Positions 1-8,991 are shown, counted from the stretch's first letter. The stretch is 64,000 bases of DNA from Streptomyces olivaceus (GCF_000721235.1 NZ_JOFH01000002.1:1-64000); one strand, 5' to 3'. Program-made: numbers and translations. Notes: generated from the sequence alone by a model not told the origin.

Positions 1-1
1 C

Positions 2-643
2 GCCCCGGCCCCTGCCGCCCCGGCCCCCGCCGCCGGGAAGCCGCACCCGGACGCCGCCCGGCGCAGTCAGCGCTCCCGGCAGGCGATCTACGACGCGGCC
101 CTCGCGCTCGTCGGGGAGGTCGGCTACCCCAAGACCACCATCGAGGGCATCGCCGCCCGTGCCGGTGTCGGCAAGCAGACGATCTACCGCTGGTGGTCCT
201 CGAAGGCGGACGTCCTGCTGGAGGCGTTCCTCGATCTCGGCGAGCGGCTCGTGGAGAACGCCGGGGAGGAGGCGTACGCCATCCCGGACACCGGTGACGT
301 CGCCGCGGACCTCAAGTTCACCCTGCGCTCCACCGTCGACGAACTGCGCGACCCGCGGTTCGAGGCCCCCTACCGCGCCCTGGCCGCCGAGGGCGTCGTC
401 AACGAGCAGCTGGGCCGGACCTTCGTCGCCCGGCTCCTGGAGCCGTCGCTCCAGCTGCACGCCGACCGGCTGCGCGCGGCCCAGGAGGCGGGCCAGGTCC
501 GGCAGGGCATCGACCTGCGGATCGCGCTGGAACTCTTCGTCTCCCCGCTCGCCCAGCGCTGGCTCCAGCACACGGGGCCGTACACCCACGCCTACACCGA
601 CACCCTCGTCGACTACGCGCTGCACGGGCTCGCGCCCCGGTGA
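2..643 (+). CDS. TetR-family regulator, 5'-truncated by window edge
   Basis: The frame is open from the first bases and ends at TGA 643; the start lies outside the window. An Ala/Pro-rich lead is followed by a TetR helix-turn-helix: a helix with RQAIYDAALALVGEVGY, then TTIEGIAARAGVGKQTIYRWW, where the recognition helix ends in the typical TIYRWWSSK block. The rest is an all-helical ligand domain of the TetR C-terminal type (ALELFVSPLAQRWL near the end). The likely role is repression of a neighbouring promoter, but ligand and target are unknown. An ATG at 251 gives a shorter reading that would lack the DNA-binding domain and is not favoured. Confidence 0.85.
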   Translation, partial: APAPAAPAPAAGKPHPDAARRSQRSRQAIYDAALALVGEVGYPKTTIEGIAARAGVGKQTIYRWWSSKADVLLEAFLDLGERLVENAGEEAYAIPDTGDVAADLKFTLRSTVDELRDPRFEAPYRALAAEGVVNEQLGRTFVARLLEPSLQLHADRLRAAQEAGQVRQGIDLRIALELFVSPLAQRWLQHTGPYTHAYTDTLVDYALHGLAPR

Positions 644-788
644 CCGGCCGGTGACCGAAGAAGTGATGACCGGAAAAGTCTGGTGAAACACGCCTGACCA
701 GGGAAGTTTGTCCCTTCGCGACCCCGAAGCGCGCAATGGTGCGACGATAGGGCATGCTGGTGCGCACGACGGCGAGGCGAGGAGATCG

Positions 789-1520
789 ATGAGCGCGGAG
801 TTCGGCGGTCGGAGCGGTCTGCAGGGCAAAATCTCCTCGTGGCTGCGCGGACGCCGGCCCAAGGAGGCCGCCGGAGACGGTGGCCGGGAGGATCTGCTGC
901 TCGCCGCCGCCGGTGCGGGACTGCCCCTGGCGCCCGCCGCGCACCCCGCCGGATACCGTTGCTCCTGCGATCGCGTGGGCTGTCCCACCCCCGCCCGGCA
1001 CCCGGTGTCCTTCGCCTGGCAGACCCAGTCCACGACCGACCGTTCGCAGATCGAGCGCTGGGCCCGGCATCAGCCCGAGGCCAACTTCATCACCGCGACC
1101 GGCATGGTCAACGACGTCCTGGACGTCCCCCTGGAGGCCGGCCGCGAGGCGCTCGGGCGGCTGCTCGACGCCGGTGTCGAGGTCGGCCCGGTCGCCGAGA
1201 GCGACGACGGACGCATGCTGCTGTTCACCCTCACCCGCGGCACCCCCGAGGACGAGGACGAGTGGTGGCCCTGCGAGCTGGACTGCCACCCCGAGACCAT
1301 GGACGAGCATCCCGGCCTGCGCTGGCACTGCCGCGGCTCCTACGTCCTCGTACCGCCCGCCCGGCTCCCCGGCGAGAACCGGGCGGTGAGCTGGGTGCGC
1401 GGCCCCGAGCACCCGCTGCCCGACCCGCTGACCCTGCTGGAGACCCTCACCGACGCCTGCGCCCGGCACGCCGGCGAGGAGAGCGACCACGCGGCCGACG
1501 CCTGGCCCCTGCGCCGCTGA
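789..1520 (+). CDS. Bifunctional primase/polymerase (Prim-Pol) N-terminal-like protein
   Basis: The product is 243 aa. The ATG at 789 has AGGAG just upstream (about 780-784); an upstream start at 708 is in frame but has no ribosome site. A basic N-terminus (WLRGRRPK) is followed by a region resembling the actinobacterial Prim-Pol family: a Cys-containing segment CSCDRVGCPTPARHPV, then INxWxxxxPxANf-like IERWARHQPEANFITATG, and a late WHCRGSYVLVPPARLPGENR block. The helicase part of true primase-polymerases is absent, and the usual DxD catalytic pair is not obvious, so this may be a non-catalytic relative. Its role in the cell is not known. It stands alone, convergent with the lipoprotein gene. 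Confidence 0.6.
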   Translation: MSAEFGGRSGLQGKISSWLRGRRPKEAAGDGGREDLLLAAAGAGLPLAPAAHPAGYRCSCDRVGCPTPARHPVSFAWQTQSTTDRSQIERWARHQPEANFITATGMVNDVLDVPLEAGREALGRLLDAGVEVGPVAESDDGRMLLFTLTRGTPEDEDEWWPCELDCHPETMDEHPGLRWHCRGSYVLVPPARLPGENRAVSWVRGPEHPLPDPLTLLETLTDACARHAGEESDHAADAWPLRR

Positions 1521-1602
1521 GAACACTGAGCCGTTGAGAACCTGAGCCGTCGAGAACTCTGCGCCGCTGAGAACCCTGCGCCGCCGAGAACCTGAGAACT
1601 CC
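1511..1602. repeat. About 5.5 tandem copies of a 16-17 bp unit
   Basis: Copies follow the pattern GCGCCGCTGAGAACCCT with small changes (GAGCCGTTGAGAACCT and similar). The array begins in the last three codons of the Prim-Pol-like gene and fills the gap to the convergent lipoprotein gene. No clear hairpin or T-tract is associated with it. Confidence 0.75.
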
Positions 1603-1619
1603 GGGCGCCCGGCGGCCGG

Positions 1620-2621
1620 TTACTCGCCCTTCGCCGACGTCAGCCCCTGCACCCGGCCCAGGACGGAGACCTGTCCGTCACCCGCGCCGTCCGCCGGGTC
1701 GAGCGCGACCTCGTTGGAGACGAACTCCATCGTCAGCGACTGCTTGATCTCGCCGTCCGTCAGCGCCAGCACGTCCTTGTTCGGCGTCGGCACGGACGCG
1801 CCCCGCGCGGCGGTCTGCTTCTCGAAGTGCCGCGAGGTGAAGAAGACCAGCGCGCCGCCGTCCTTCGTGCGCAGCGCCAGCGGCGCGTAGTCGCCGTTGG
1901 TCAGCGGTTCGTCGATGAACTGCGTGACCAGGCCGGGCCGCGTCCCCCGCTTCTCGCGCGACGCGCGCCACGTGCTGGTGTGGACACCGTCCGCGAAGGA
2001 CTTCCCGCCGTCCTTCAGGTACGCCGCGTAGTCCTTGCTGAGGTCGCCCGGCGCCACGCTCACGTCGGTGGCGTCGGCGGGGACCGCCTCGGCCCAGCCG
2101 TCCGCGTCGGTCACGAACTCCGGTACCTTGCCCGGCGCGACCAGCGTCAGGTACGCCGCCTCCCAGGTCCCGTCCAGGCCGTCGCGGGTGAAGGCCAGCA
2201 ACCAGCGTGCGCCGCCACCCTTGTTGGCCTTGGCGTCGGCGACGAACCAGCGGGGCCAGCCGGCCTTCTTCGGGATCGTGTACTTCGCGTCGGACAGTTC
2301 GAGCGGCGCGTGGTCCGGGTTGCCGTCCGGGTGGTTGGTCGCGCCCGCCTTCAGCCGTGCCGAGTCGATGGCGGCCAGCGCTCCGGTGGTGTGGTCGGCG
2401 TCCAGGGAGGTGTCGTACGCCTTGTCCGCGGCGTTGTACGCCTCGGTGAACTGCTCCAGCGCCTTCGCGGCCTCGGCGCGGGTGGCCGACGGCAGCACCT
2501 CGCGCTCGCCGTGCACCACCACGCATCCGCTCGCCGTCAGCGACAAAGCGGTCACCGAGGCCGCCGCGAGTATCTTCCGGTCAAGTCTGCGGGGCCTTCG
2601 AGGGCCGCGATCCCTGCTCAT
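1620..2621 (-). CDS. Putative secreted lipoprotein of unknown function
   Basis: The product is 333 aa. The N-terminus has basic residues (RRPRRLDRK), a hydrophobic stretch (ILAAASVTALSL) and a lipobox LTASGC with the lipidated Cys at 33, so export and anchoring to the outer face of the membrane are expected. The remainder is hydrophilic with Trp/Asp/Gly-rich segments (VADAKANKGGGARWLLAF, DGLDGTWEAAYLTL) and no catalytic motif that I recognise. It resembles conserved streptomycete lipoproteins of unknown function. It is transcribed toward the Prim-Pol-like gene and away from the haem transporter genes. Confidence 0.75.
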   Translation of the reverse strand: MSRDRGPRRPRRLDRKILAAASVTALSLTASGCVVVHGEREVLPSATRAEAAKALEQFTEAYNAADKAYDTSLDADHTTGALAAIDSARLKAGATNHPDGNPDHAPLELSDAKYTIPKKAGWPRWFVADAKANKGGGARWLLAFTRDGLDGTWEAAYLTLVAPGKVPEFVTDADGWAEAVPADATDVSVAPGDLSKDYAAYLKDGGKSFADGVHTSTWRASREKRGTRPGLVTQFIDEPLTNGDYAPLALRTKDGGALVFFTSRHFEKQTAARGASVPTPNKDVLALTDGEIKQSLTMEFVSNEVALDPADGAGDGQVSVLGRVQGLTSAKGE

Positions 2622-2724
2622 CAGGTTCCTTCACCTTCCCCTTCCCGGAGGCGAACCCTACCGGGGGGACACGGCCGGTGAGCGCCGGGACCGGGGAGAG
2701 CGGCCACACCGTGACCTCCGCCGT

Positions 2725-3591
2725 TCAGGGTTCGCGGCGCGGCAGGACCAGCAGGGCGCCCGTGCGCGGATGCGGCAGGACCTCCACCGGCTGGTCGTAG
2801 ACCTCGGACAGCAGCTCCTCGGCGAAGACCTCCGCCGGAGGGCCGTCGGCCGCGACCCGGCCCGCGCGCAGGACCGCCACCCGGTCCGCGTACGCCGCCG
2901 CCAGCGCCAGGTCGTGCAGGACGACGACCACCGCGTCCCCGGCCCGCGCCCGCTCCCGGCACAGCCGCAGCACGAGTTCCTGGTGGCGCAGGTCCAGTGC
3001 CGCGGTCGGCTCGTCGAGCAGCAGCAGGGGAGCGCGCTGGGCGAGGACCCGGGCGAGAGCCACCCGGGCCCGCTCACCGCCGCTGAGCGCGGAGAACGGG
3101 CGTCCGGCGAAACCGGTCACCGCCGTGCGGCTCATCGCGTCGGCCACCACCGCGTCGTCCTCGTCCGCCTCGTCGCCGCCCGCCCAGGGCGCCCGGCCCA
3201 TCCGGACCACCTCCTCGACCGGGAACGGGAAGGACAGCGACGCCGACTGCGGCAGGACCGCCCGGCGCAGGGCCAGTTCGGGCGCCGACCACGCGGACAC
3301 CGGGCGCCCGTGGACGCGTACGACCCCCTCGGCGGCCGGGACGTCGGCGGCGAGCGCGCCCAACAGGGTCGACTTCCCCGCCCCGTTGGGACCGACAAGG
3401 GCGAGCACCTCACCCGCGCGGACCCGGACGTCCACCCCGTCGAGGACCGGCCGCCCGCCGAGGAACACCCGCAGGGCTTCGGCCTCGGCGAGGACCTCGC
3501 CGGGGGAGGCCGGGGGCGGCGGCGCGGGCCGGGCCGGTACGAGCGACGCGGCCAGCCGGGCCGGTACGAGGCGGAGTCGCACGTTTCTCAT
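2725..3591 (-). CDS. hmuV: Haem ABC transporter ATP-binding protein
   Basis: The product is 288 aa. It is the ATPase of an importer that couples ATP hydrolysis to haem/ferric-chelate passage through HmuU. Visible motifs in order: Walker A GPNGAGKST, Q-loop around AVLPQSASLSF, signature LSGGERARVALARVL, Walker B LLLLDEPTAALD and the H-loop VVLHDLALAAA. The ATG at 3591 overlaps the permease stop in ATGA, which indicates translational coupling. A Pro-rich N-terminal extension of about 35 residues precedes the ABC domain. It is the third gene of a hmuT-hmuU-hmuV operon and so likely under the iron box at 5766. A ferric-siderophore importer is the alternative, but the HtaA proteins and haem oxygenase nearby favour haem. 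Confidence 0.9.
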   Translation of the reverse strand: MRNVRLRLVPARLAASLVPARPAPPPPASPGEVLAEAEALRVFLGGRPVLDGVDVRVRAGEVLALVGPNGAGKSTLLGALAADVPAAEGVVRVHGRPVSAWSAPELALRRAVLPQSASLSFPFPVEEVVRMGRAPWAGGDEADEDDAVVADAMSRTAVTGFAGRPFSALSGGERARVALARVLAQRAPLLLLDEPTAALDLRHQELVLRLCRERARAGDAVVVVLHDLALAAAYADRVAVLRAGRVAADGPPAEVFAEELLSEVYDQPVEVLPHPRTGALLVLPRREP

Positions 3592-4682
3592 GCCCAGCCT
3601 CCCTGCCTGCGCCGGGTGCGGCGCAGCAGCCAGAAGAAGAACGGGCTGCCCAGCAGCGCCGTCAGCACCCCGAGCGGCAGCTCGGCCGGTTCCGCGACCG
3701 TGCGGGCGGCCAGGTCGGCCGCGAGCAGGACCAGCGCGCCGAGCAGCGCGCTGCCCGGGATCAGGAACCGGTGCCCGGGACCCGCCGCCATCCGCAGCAG
3801 ATGCGGCACGACCAGCCCGACGAAGCCGATCACGCCGGCCACGCTCACGGCCGCCGCGGTGAGCAGCGCGATCACCAGCACCAGGACGATCCGCAGCCGC
3901 TCCACGTCCACGCCCAGGTGCCGGGCGGGGCGTTCGCCGAGCGCGAGCAGGTCGAGCCGGCGGGCGTACAGCGGGGCCAGTCCGAGGCCGAGCGCCGCGC
4001 ACGGCAGCACCGCCAGCACCTTCGGCCAGGTCGCCTGCGCGAGCGAGCCCAGCTGCCAGAAGGTGATCTGGTTGACCGCAGCCGTGTCCGCGAAGAACAG
4101 GAACAGCCCGATCAGCGCCCCCGCGAAGGCGTTCACCGCGATGCCCGTGAGGATCAGCGTCACGACCTCCGTACGGCCGCCCGAGCGGGACATCGCGTAC
4201 ACCACCAGGACCGTGACCAGGCCGGAGACGAACGCGAAGACGGACACCGTCCAGTTGCCGAGGACGTGCACGCCGAACGCGAGGGCGGCGACCGCGCCGA
4301 CCGCCGCGCCCGAGGAGACGCCGATGACACCCGGCTCGGCGAGCGGGTTGCCGAACACGCCCTGCATCAGCGCGCCCGCACAGCCCAGCGAGGCGCCGAC
4401 GAGCAGGGCGAGGACGATCCTGGGGAACCGCACGTTCCACAGCACCGACTCGGCCACCCGGTCCAGTTCGCCGCCGCCGAGCCCGGCCCGGTGCAGCAGC
4501 GAGCCGAGCACGTCGCCGACCGGGATCGGATAGGCGCCGGTGCCGGCCGCGACCGGGACGAGGACGAGGAGACCGGCGGCCAGGGCGGCGGTCAGCAGCC
4601 AGGCGGTGGTGCGCCGGGCGCGGGGCGGGGCCGGGTCGGTGGGCGCCCGGTGCGGGCGGGCCGGCTTGTCCAGGACGGTCAC
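3588..4682 (-). CDS. hmuU: Haem ABC transporter permease (FecCD family)
   Basis: The product is 364 aa with a GTG start at 4682 that overlaps the stop of hmuT (GTGA); longer in-frame starts would run antiparallel through hmuT's coding sequence. It has many hydrophobic segments (LLTAALAAGLLVLVPVA, IVLALLVGASLGCAGALMQG, VVTLILTGIAVNAFAGALIG and others), in the pattern of the ten-helix FecCD/BtuC permeases. Family hallmarks include RFPRIVLALLVGASLG, GNPLAEPGVIGVSSGA near the first loop and GFVGLVVPHLLRM near the C-terminus. As a dimer it forms the membrane channel with HmuV as its motor. Confidence 0.9.
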   Translation of the reverse strand: MTVLDKPARPHRAPTDPAPPRARRTTAWLLTAALAAGLLVLVPVAAGTGAYPIPVGDVLGSLLHRAGLGGGELDRVAESVLWNVRFPRIVLALLVGASLGCAGALMQGVFGNPLAEPGVIGVSSGAAVGAVAALAFGVHVLGNWTVSVFAFVSGLVTVLVVYAMSRSGGRTEVVTLILTGIAVNAFAGALIGLFLFFADTAAVNQITFWQLGSLAQATWPKVLAVLPCAALGLGLAPLYARRLDLLALGERPARHLGVDVERLRIVLVLVIALLTAAAVSVAGVIGFVGLVVPHLLRMAAGPGHRFLIPGSALLGALVLLAADLAARTVAEPAELPLGVLTALLGSPFFFWLLRRTRRRQGGWA

Positions 4683-5716
4683 TTCGGGCCGTCCTCGCCG
4701 CTGCCGCCGTACAACTGGGCCACGACCGACTTCAGCACCTGGTCGGTGCGCGGGCCGTAGTTGAGGAGTACGCCGTCCTCGACGGAGACCACGCGGCGGT
4801 CCATCCCGGCCGGGGTCTGGGCGACACCGGGGATCTTCACCAGCCCGTCCAGGCCGCCGACCGATTCGAGGCCCTTGCTCATCACGAGGATCGCGTCCGG
4901 CGCCGCCTTGACGAGCGCCTCGCTGGTGATGGCCGTGAAGTCCTTGTCGAGCCCGGAGGCGGCCCCGGCGTCCACCGCCCCGGCCGCCTCGATCAGCGAA
5001 CCGGCGCCGGAGTCCTCGCCGCCGATGAGGTAGACGGAGGCCGAGCCGCGCAGGTACAGGAAGGCGACCCGCGGCCTGTCGCCGTGCGGAACCTCCTTGC
5101 GGGCGGCCCCGATCCGCTGCTCCGAACGCCGGGTCAGTTCCTTCCCGGCCGCCGGTACGCCGAGGGCGTCGGCGACGGCTTGGATGCGCGGGCCCACGTC
5201 GTCGAGTCCCTTGGCCGCCTCCACGAACAGCACCGGGACCCCGGCGGCGCGGATCTGGTCCACCGCCTCCTCGGGGCCGCTGGTGGTCTCGGCGAGCACC
5301 AGGTCGGGGCGGAGCGACAGCACGCTCTCCGCGGAGACGTCGTGGCCCCGGGTGACCACGGGCAGCTTCGCCGCCTGCTCGAAGGTGGCGGTGACGTCCC
5401 GGGCGACGACCCGGTCGCCGAGCCCGAGGGTGAAGACGATCTCGCTGAGGCTGCCGGAGAGGGGTACGACTCGGTCGGCCCCCTCGACCGTCACCCGCTC
5501 TCCGTCGGCGGAGCGGACGGTCACCGGAAGGTCCGGCTCGGGTGCCCCCGCGAGCGGCTCGACCCGGTTCGCGACGGAATCCCCGGCCGTCGCGGCCCGC
5601 GTGCCGCTCTCCGCCCCGGGCGCGGCCTCGGAGGAGCCTCCGCATCCGGTCGCGGCCAGGGAGAGGGCGAGTACGGACAGCAGTACTCCCGCCAGTCGGT
5701 TCCGCATGCGTCGCAC
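4679..5716 (-). CDS. hmuT: Haem-binding lipoprotein of ABC importer
   Basis: The product is 345 aa from GTG 5716, or 342 from the ATG at 5707. GTG is preferred because an AAGGA element lies about 12 bases upstream. The signal peptide ends in lipobox LAATGC (Cys25), giving a membrane-tethered extracellular binding protein. The body is a two-lobed periplasmic-binding fold of the FepB/BtuF class: ERVTVEGADRVVPL, then PDLVLAETTSGPEEAVDQI, and a long linking helix. It should capture haem, possibly from the HtaA proteins encoded across the divergent promoter, and pass it to HmuU. It is the first gene of the operon, with an iron box in the intergenic region. Confidence 0.88.
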   Translation of the reverse strand: MRRMRNRLAGVLLSVLALSLAATGCGGSSEAAPGAESGTRAATAGDSVANRVEPLAGAPEPDLPVTVRSADGERVTVEGADRVVPLSGSLSEIVFTLGLGDRVVARDVTATFEQAAKLPVVTRGHDVSAESVLSLRPDLVLAETTSGPEEAVDQIRAAGVPVLFVEAAKGLDDVGPRIQAVADALGVPAAGKELTRRSEQRIGAARKEVPHGDRPRVAFLYLRGSASVYLIGGEDSGAGSLIEAAGAVDAGAASGLDKDFTAITSEALVKAAPDAILVMSKGLESVGGLDGLVKIPGVAQTPAGMDRRVVSVEDGVLLNYGPRTDQVLKSVVAQLYGGSGEDGPK

Positions 5717-5765
5717 GGTGGTGTCCCGTCCTTTCCGTCGACTGCAGGTATCAGTCGGCTAGAGC

Positions 5766-5784
5766 TTAGGTTAGCCTTACCTTC
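5766..5784. promoter_or_regulatory. Iron box (DmdR/IdeR-type operator)
   Basis: TTAGGTTAGCCTTACCTTC matches the 19-bp actinobacterial iron box (TTAGGTTAGGCTAACCTAA type) at most positions. It lies between the divergent hmuT and first htaA genes, about 50 bases from hmuT and 35 from htaA, so one repressor dimer pair could control both. Repression by Fe2+-DmdR1 is inferred. Confidence 0.75.
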
Positions 5785-5818
5785 GCCCGCTACCGGCCCC
5801 CGATCCGGAGGACTTCGC

Positions 5819-7252
5819 ATGCCCGCCCGCCTTCGCACCCTGGTCGCCGTGGTGTGCGCGGCCGTCCTCGGGGCCCTGCTCCCCGCGACCGCCGCCCACG
5901 CCGAGGGCCGGACCGTGCAGGGCGGACGGCTCGACTGGGGCATCAAGTCCTCGTTCCAGAGCTACGTCACCGGCCCCATCGCCAAGGGGAGTTACTCCCT
6001 GACCGGGGGAGCGGCCACCGTCGGCGGCAGCACCTTCCGGTTCCACTCGGCGGCCGGCACCTACGACGCCGGCACCGGTGCCTTCCGCGCCGCCTTCTCG
6101 GGCGGCGTGCACTTCACCGGCCACCGCACCGACTCCGGCACCGACCAGCTCGACCTCACCCTCAGCCGTCCCACCGTGAGCGTCTCCGGCTCCACCGGCA
6201 CGCTCTACCTGGACGTCGTCAGCAAGGCGAAGGACACCGGGGCGGTCACGACGTCCCGTCAGGTGCCCTTCGCCGCCCTCTCCCTCGGCGGCATCGACAT
6301 GAAGGGCGGCGGCGACACCGTGGCCCTGAACAACCTGCCCGCCACCCTCACCGCCGAGGGCGCCCGCTCCTTCGCCGGGTACTACACCGCCGGCACCGCG
6401 CTCGACCCGGTCAGCCTGTCCGCGGACGTCCAGCGGGCGGCGCCGCAGCCGTCCGGCACGTCCGGCGCGTCCACCACGGCCCCCGGGGACGACAAGTCGC
6501 CGAAGGCCGGAGCGACTTCGGACGGCGCCATCAAGAAGGGCGCCGTCGACTGGGGCGTACGCCGCACCTTCCGCGAGTACGTCACCGGCGACATCGCCGA
6601 CGGCAAGTGGGACCTGTCCGCCGGGGCGCAGGACGGCGGCGCCCTCTTCCGCTTCCCCGGCGGCGAGGGCACGTACGCGGACGGCGGCCTCACCGCGTCC
6701 TTCGACGGCGCGGTGCGCTTCACCGGCGCCCACGGCCTCGACCTCGGCCTGAGCGGCGTACGGGCCGCGGTGAAGGACGGCAGGGGGACGCTGTACGCCG
6801 ACGTGAGGAGCCCGGACGCCGAGGAGAAGAAGGTGCCCCTGGTCACCTTCGCCGCCGAGGACCTGAAACCGGCCGACGGCCTGGTGAAGGTCACCGAGGC
6901 GCCCGCGAAACTCACCGAGCGCGGCGCGAAGGCCTTCGGCGGCATGTACCCGGCGGGCACCGAGATGGATCCGGTCTCCCTGGCCGTCGCCCTCACCGCC
7001 GACGCCGAACTGCCCGCCCTGCCCGACCTCGGCAGCACGCCCGCGCCCAGCGCGAGCCCGCAGCCCGAGGAGTCCGCGTCCGACACGTCCGCCGCCCCCG
7101 TGGCGAGCGCCGCCGACGACGACTTCCCTGCCCTTCCCGTCTCCCTCGCGGCCGGTGCCCTCCTGCTCGCGGCCGCGGCCCTCGTGGCCGTCGCCCTGCG
7201 CAGGCGCCGCGCCCGGCCCGCCGGAACCGCACCGGACGCGGACCAGGGCTGA
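5819..7252 (+). CDS. htaA: HtaA-domain haem-binding surface protein, membrane-anchored
   Basis: The product is 477 aa. The ATG at 5819 follows a clear GGAGGA. A signal peptide ends at AHA-E (about residue 27). Two HtaA domains follow, each opening with a WG(I/V)xxxFxxYV motif: LDWGIKSSFQSYVTG near residue 38 and VDWGVRRTFREYVTG near 245. Family proteins bind haem at the cell surface through conserved Tyr/His and hand it to HmuT. A Ser/Pro/Ala-rich spacer leads to one transmembrane helix (LPVSLAAGALLLAAAALVAVAL) and an RRRRAR tail. No LPxTG-like motif is present, so retention is by the helix itself. It is divergent from hmuTUV and shares the iron box. Confidence 0.88.
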   Translation: MPARLRTLVAVVCAAVLGALLPATAAHAEGRTVQGGRLDWGIKSSFQSYVTGPIAKGSYSLTGGAATVGGSTFRFHSAAGTYDAGTGAFRAAFSGGVHFTGHRTDSGTDQLDLTLSRPTVSVSGSTGTLYLDVVSKAKDTGAVTTSRQVPFAALSLGGIDMKGGGDTVALNNLPATLTAEGARSFAGYYTAGTALDPVSLSADVQRAAPQPSGTSGASTTAPGDDKSPKAGATSDGAIKKGAVDWGVRRTFREYVTGDIADGKWDLSAGAQDGGALFRFPGGEGTYADGGLTASFDGAVRFTGAHGLDLGLSGVRAAVKDGRGTLYADVRSPDAEEKKVPLVTFAAEDLKPADGLVKVTEAPAKLTERGAKAFGGMYPAGTEMDPVSLAVALTADAELPALPDLGSTPAPSASPQPEESASDTSAAPVASAADDDFPALPVSLAAGALLLAAAALVAVALRRRRARPAGTAPDADQG

Positions 7253-7298
7253 CAACCGCCCCGCGCCAACTCCCTCCCCACTCGAAGGAGAACCGAGC

Positions 7299-8936
7299 AT
7301 GCCCGTCAGAGGACGCCGCTCCACCGCACTCGCCGCCGCCGTGGCCACGGCCGCCGCGCTCGGCGCCACCGCCCTCGCCACGCTGGGCGGCGCCGCCCCC
7401 GCCGCGGCGGCCGAAACCCCCCTCCAGGACTACGAACTCACCTGGGGCATCAAGCAGTCGTACCGCACCTACGTCGGCATGTTCGGCAGCTTCACCGCCT
7501 CCGAGGGCGCCACGCAGGCCGCCGGGAACGGCGCCTTCACCTTCACCGACGGCACCGGAACCTACGACGACACGGCCCACACCGTCGACCTCGGCTTCCA
7601 GGGCAAGGTGGTGGCCGCGTCCGCCGCGCACGGCTTCGAGGTCACCCTCACCGACGTGCGCTTCGACAGCGGCGCCGGCGAGATCACCGCCGACGTCACG
7701 ACGGTCGACACCCTGGGGGGAACGCCCACCAAGAAGGGCGACGACGTCCCGCTCGCCACGGTCGAGGTGACCCGCGAGATGACGGACATGGCCACCACCC
7801 TCACCGAGGAGGCGGGCGAGTACCTGGGCAGCGCGGGCTACGCGGGCGCGGCCGGAGACCCCCTCACGGTGGTCGACACCGCACCCCCGGCCACCGACCC
7901 CTCGGACGACCCCACCGACCCGTCCACCGACCCCACCGACCCCGACGGCCAGGAGCCGGCCGACCCGGGAGGCGACGAGGAGACCGGCGGAGGGGCCGGA
8001 GGAGGGACCGGTGGTGGGACCGGCGGCGGGACCGGCGGAGGCACCACGCCCGGCACCGACCCCGGCACCGCGAATCCGAACGCCTCGGCGGGCACGGGCA
8101 CTTCCCCCTCGGCCCCCGCCGAAGCGGCGCCCGCCCAGGGCGAGATCGCCGACGGCACCCTCGGCTGGGGCGTGAAGGAGTCCTTCCGCTCCTACGTCGT
8201 CGGCCCCATAGCCAAGGGCGCGGTCACCGTCTCCGGCGGTGCCACGCAGGCGGCCGGCAACGGGGCGTTCACCTTCAAGGACGCCACCGGCACCTACGAC
8301 ACGGACGCCGGCAAGCTCACCGCCGCCTTCCAGGGCGCCGTCAACTTCAAGGGCCACGAGTCGGGCGGCACATACGGCCTCGACCTGACGCTGACCAACC
8401 TCAAGGCCACCCTCGACGGCGGCGCCGGCAAGCTGAGCGCCGACGTGACCAGCCTCGGCACCCAGACCAAGGGCGTGGTCCTGGCCGACCTCAAGGCCGC
8501 GTCCGGCGAACTGGAGGCCGTCGAGAACGTCGTCACGGTCGACGACATCGCCGCTACCCTCACCGAGGCCGGCGCCAAGGCCTTCGGCGACTTCTACACG
8601 GCCGGCACCGCGCTGGACACCGTCGACCTGTCGGTGGCGCTGAGCGACGACGCCCAACTCCCCGGCGGCAGCACCGGCGGCAACGGCACCGGCGGCTCCT
8701 CCGGCGGCGCCGCGGGCGGCACGGGCACCACCGGCGGCACGGGCGGCACCGCCTCGACCATCGGCGGCACGGGCAGCACCACGGGCGGCTCGATCGGCGG
8801 CGGCAGCCTCGCCTCCACCGGCACGGACCTCCCGGCCCCGGCGCTGGGGGCGGCCGCCGGCGTCGCGGTGGCAGCGGGTGCGGGCGCGGTCTGGGCGGCC
8901 CGCAAGCGGCGGACGCAGGGACAGCCCGCCGAGTAG
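7299..8936 (+). CDS. HtaA-domain haem-binding protein with LAxTG sortase signal
   Basis: The product is 545 aa. The ATG at 7299 follows GAAGGAG. A signal peptide runs to about residue 40 (APAAAA-ET). Two HtaA domains open with LTWGIKQSYRTYVG and LGWGVKESFRSYVVG. They are separated by a linker that is first Asp/Pro/Thr-rich (PSTDPTDPDG) and then a run of GGGTGGGTG repeats. A Gly/Thr/Ser-rich stalk leads to LASTG (residues 504-508), a hydrophobic segment and an ARKRR tail, the layout of a sortase E substrate. It should therefore be covalently attached to the cell wall and catch haem for the membrane-anchored paralogue upstream. It is only 46 bases downstream of that gene, so probably co-transcribed under the iron box. 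Confidence 0.88.
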   Translation: MPVRGRRSTALAAAVATAAALGATALATLGGAAPAAAAETPLQDYELTWGIKQSYRTYVGMFGSFTASEGATQAAGNGAFTFTDGTGTYDDTAHTVDLGFQGKVVAASAAHGFEVTLTDVRFDSGAGEITADVTTVDTLGGTPTKKGDDVPLATVEVTREMTDMATTLTEEAGEYLGSAGYAGAAGDPLTVVDTAPPATDPSDDPTDPSTDPTDPDGQEPADPGGDEETGGGAGGGTGGGTGGGTGGGTTPGTDPGTANPNASAGTGTSPSAPAEAAPAQGEIADGTLGWGVKESFRSYVVGPIAKGAVTVSGGATQAAGNGAFTFKDATGTYDTDAGKLTAAFQGAVNFKGHESGGTYGLDLTLTNLKATLDGGAGKLSADVTSLGTQTKGVVLADLKAASGELEAVENVVTVDDIAATLTEAGAKAFGDFYTAGTALDTVDLSVALSDDAQLPGGSTGGNGTGGSSGGAAGGTGTTGGTGGTASTIGGTGSTTGGSIGGGSLASTGTDLPAPALGAAAGVAVAAGAGAVWAARKRRTQGQPAE

Positions 8937-8946
8937 CCGGGCAACC

Positions 8947-8991
8947 GGGCGGCGGGCCGGTGGGGGGGGGGATACCCTCAACCCGCCGCCC
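8947..8991 (+). terminator. Hairpin after htaA operon with G10 in the loop
   Basis: The arms GGGCGGCGGG (8947-8956) and CCCGCCGCCC (8982-8991) pair perfectly and are followed by TTTA. The 25-base loop contains a run of ten G residues (8962-8971). It lies directly after the htaA stop and before the PhzF-like gene. Confidence 0.65.
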
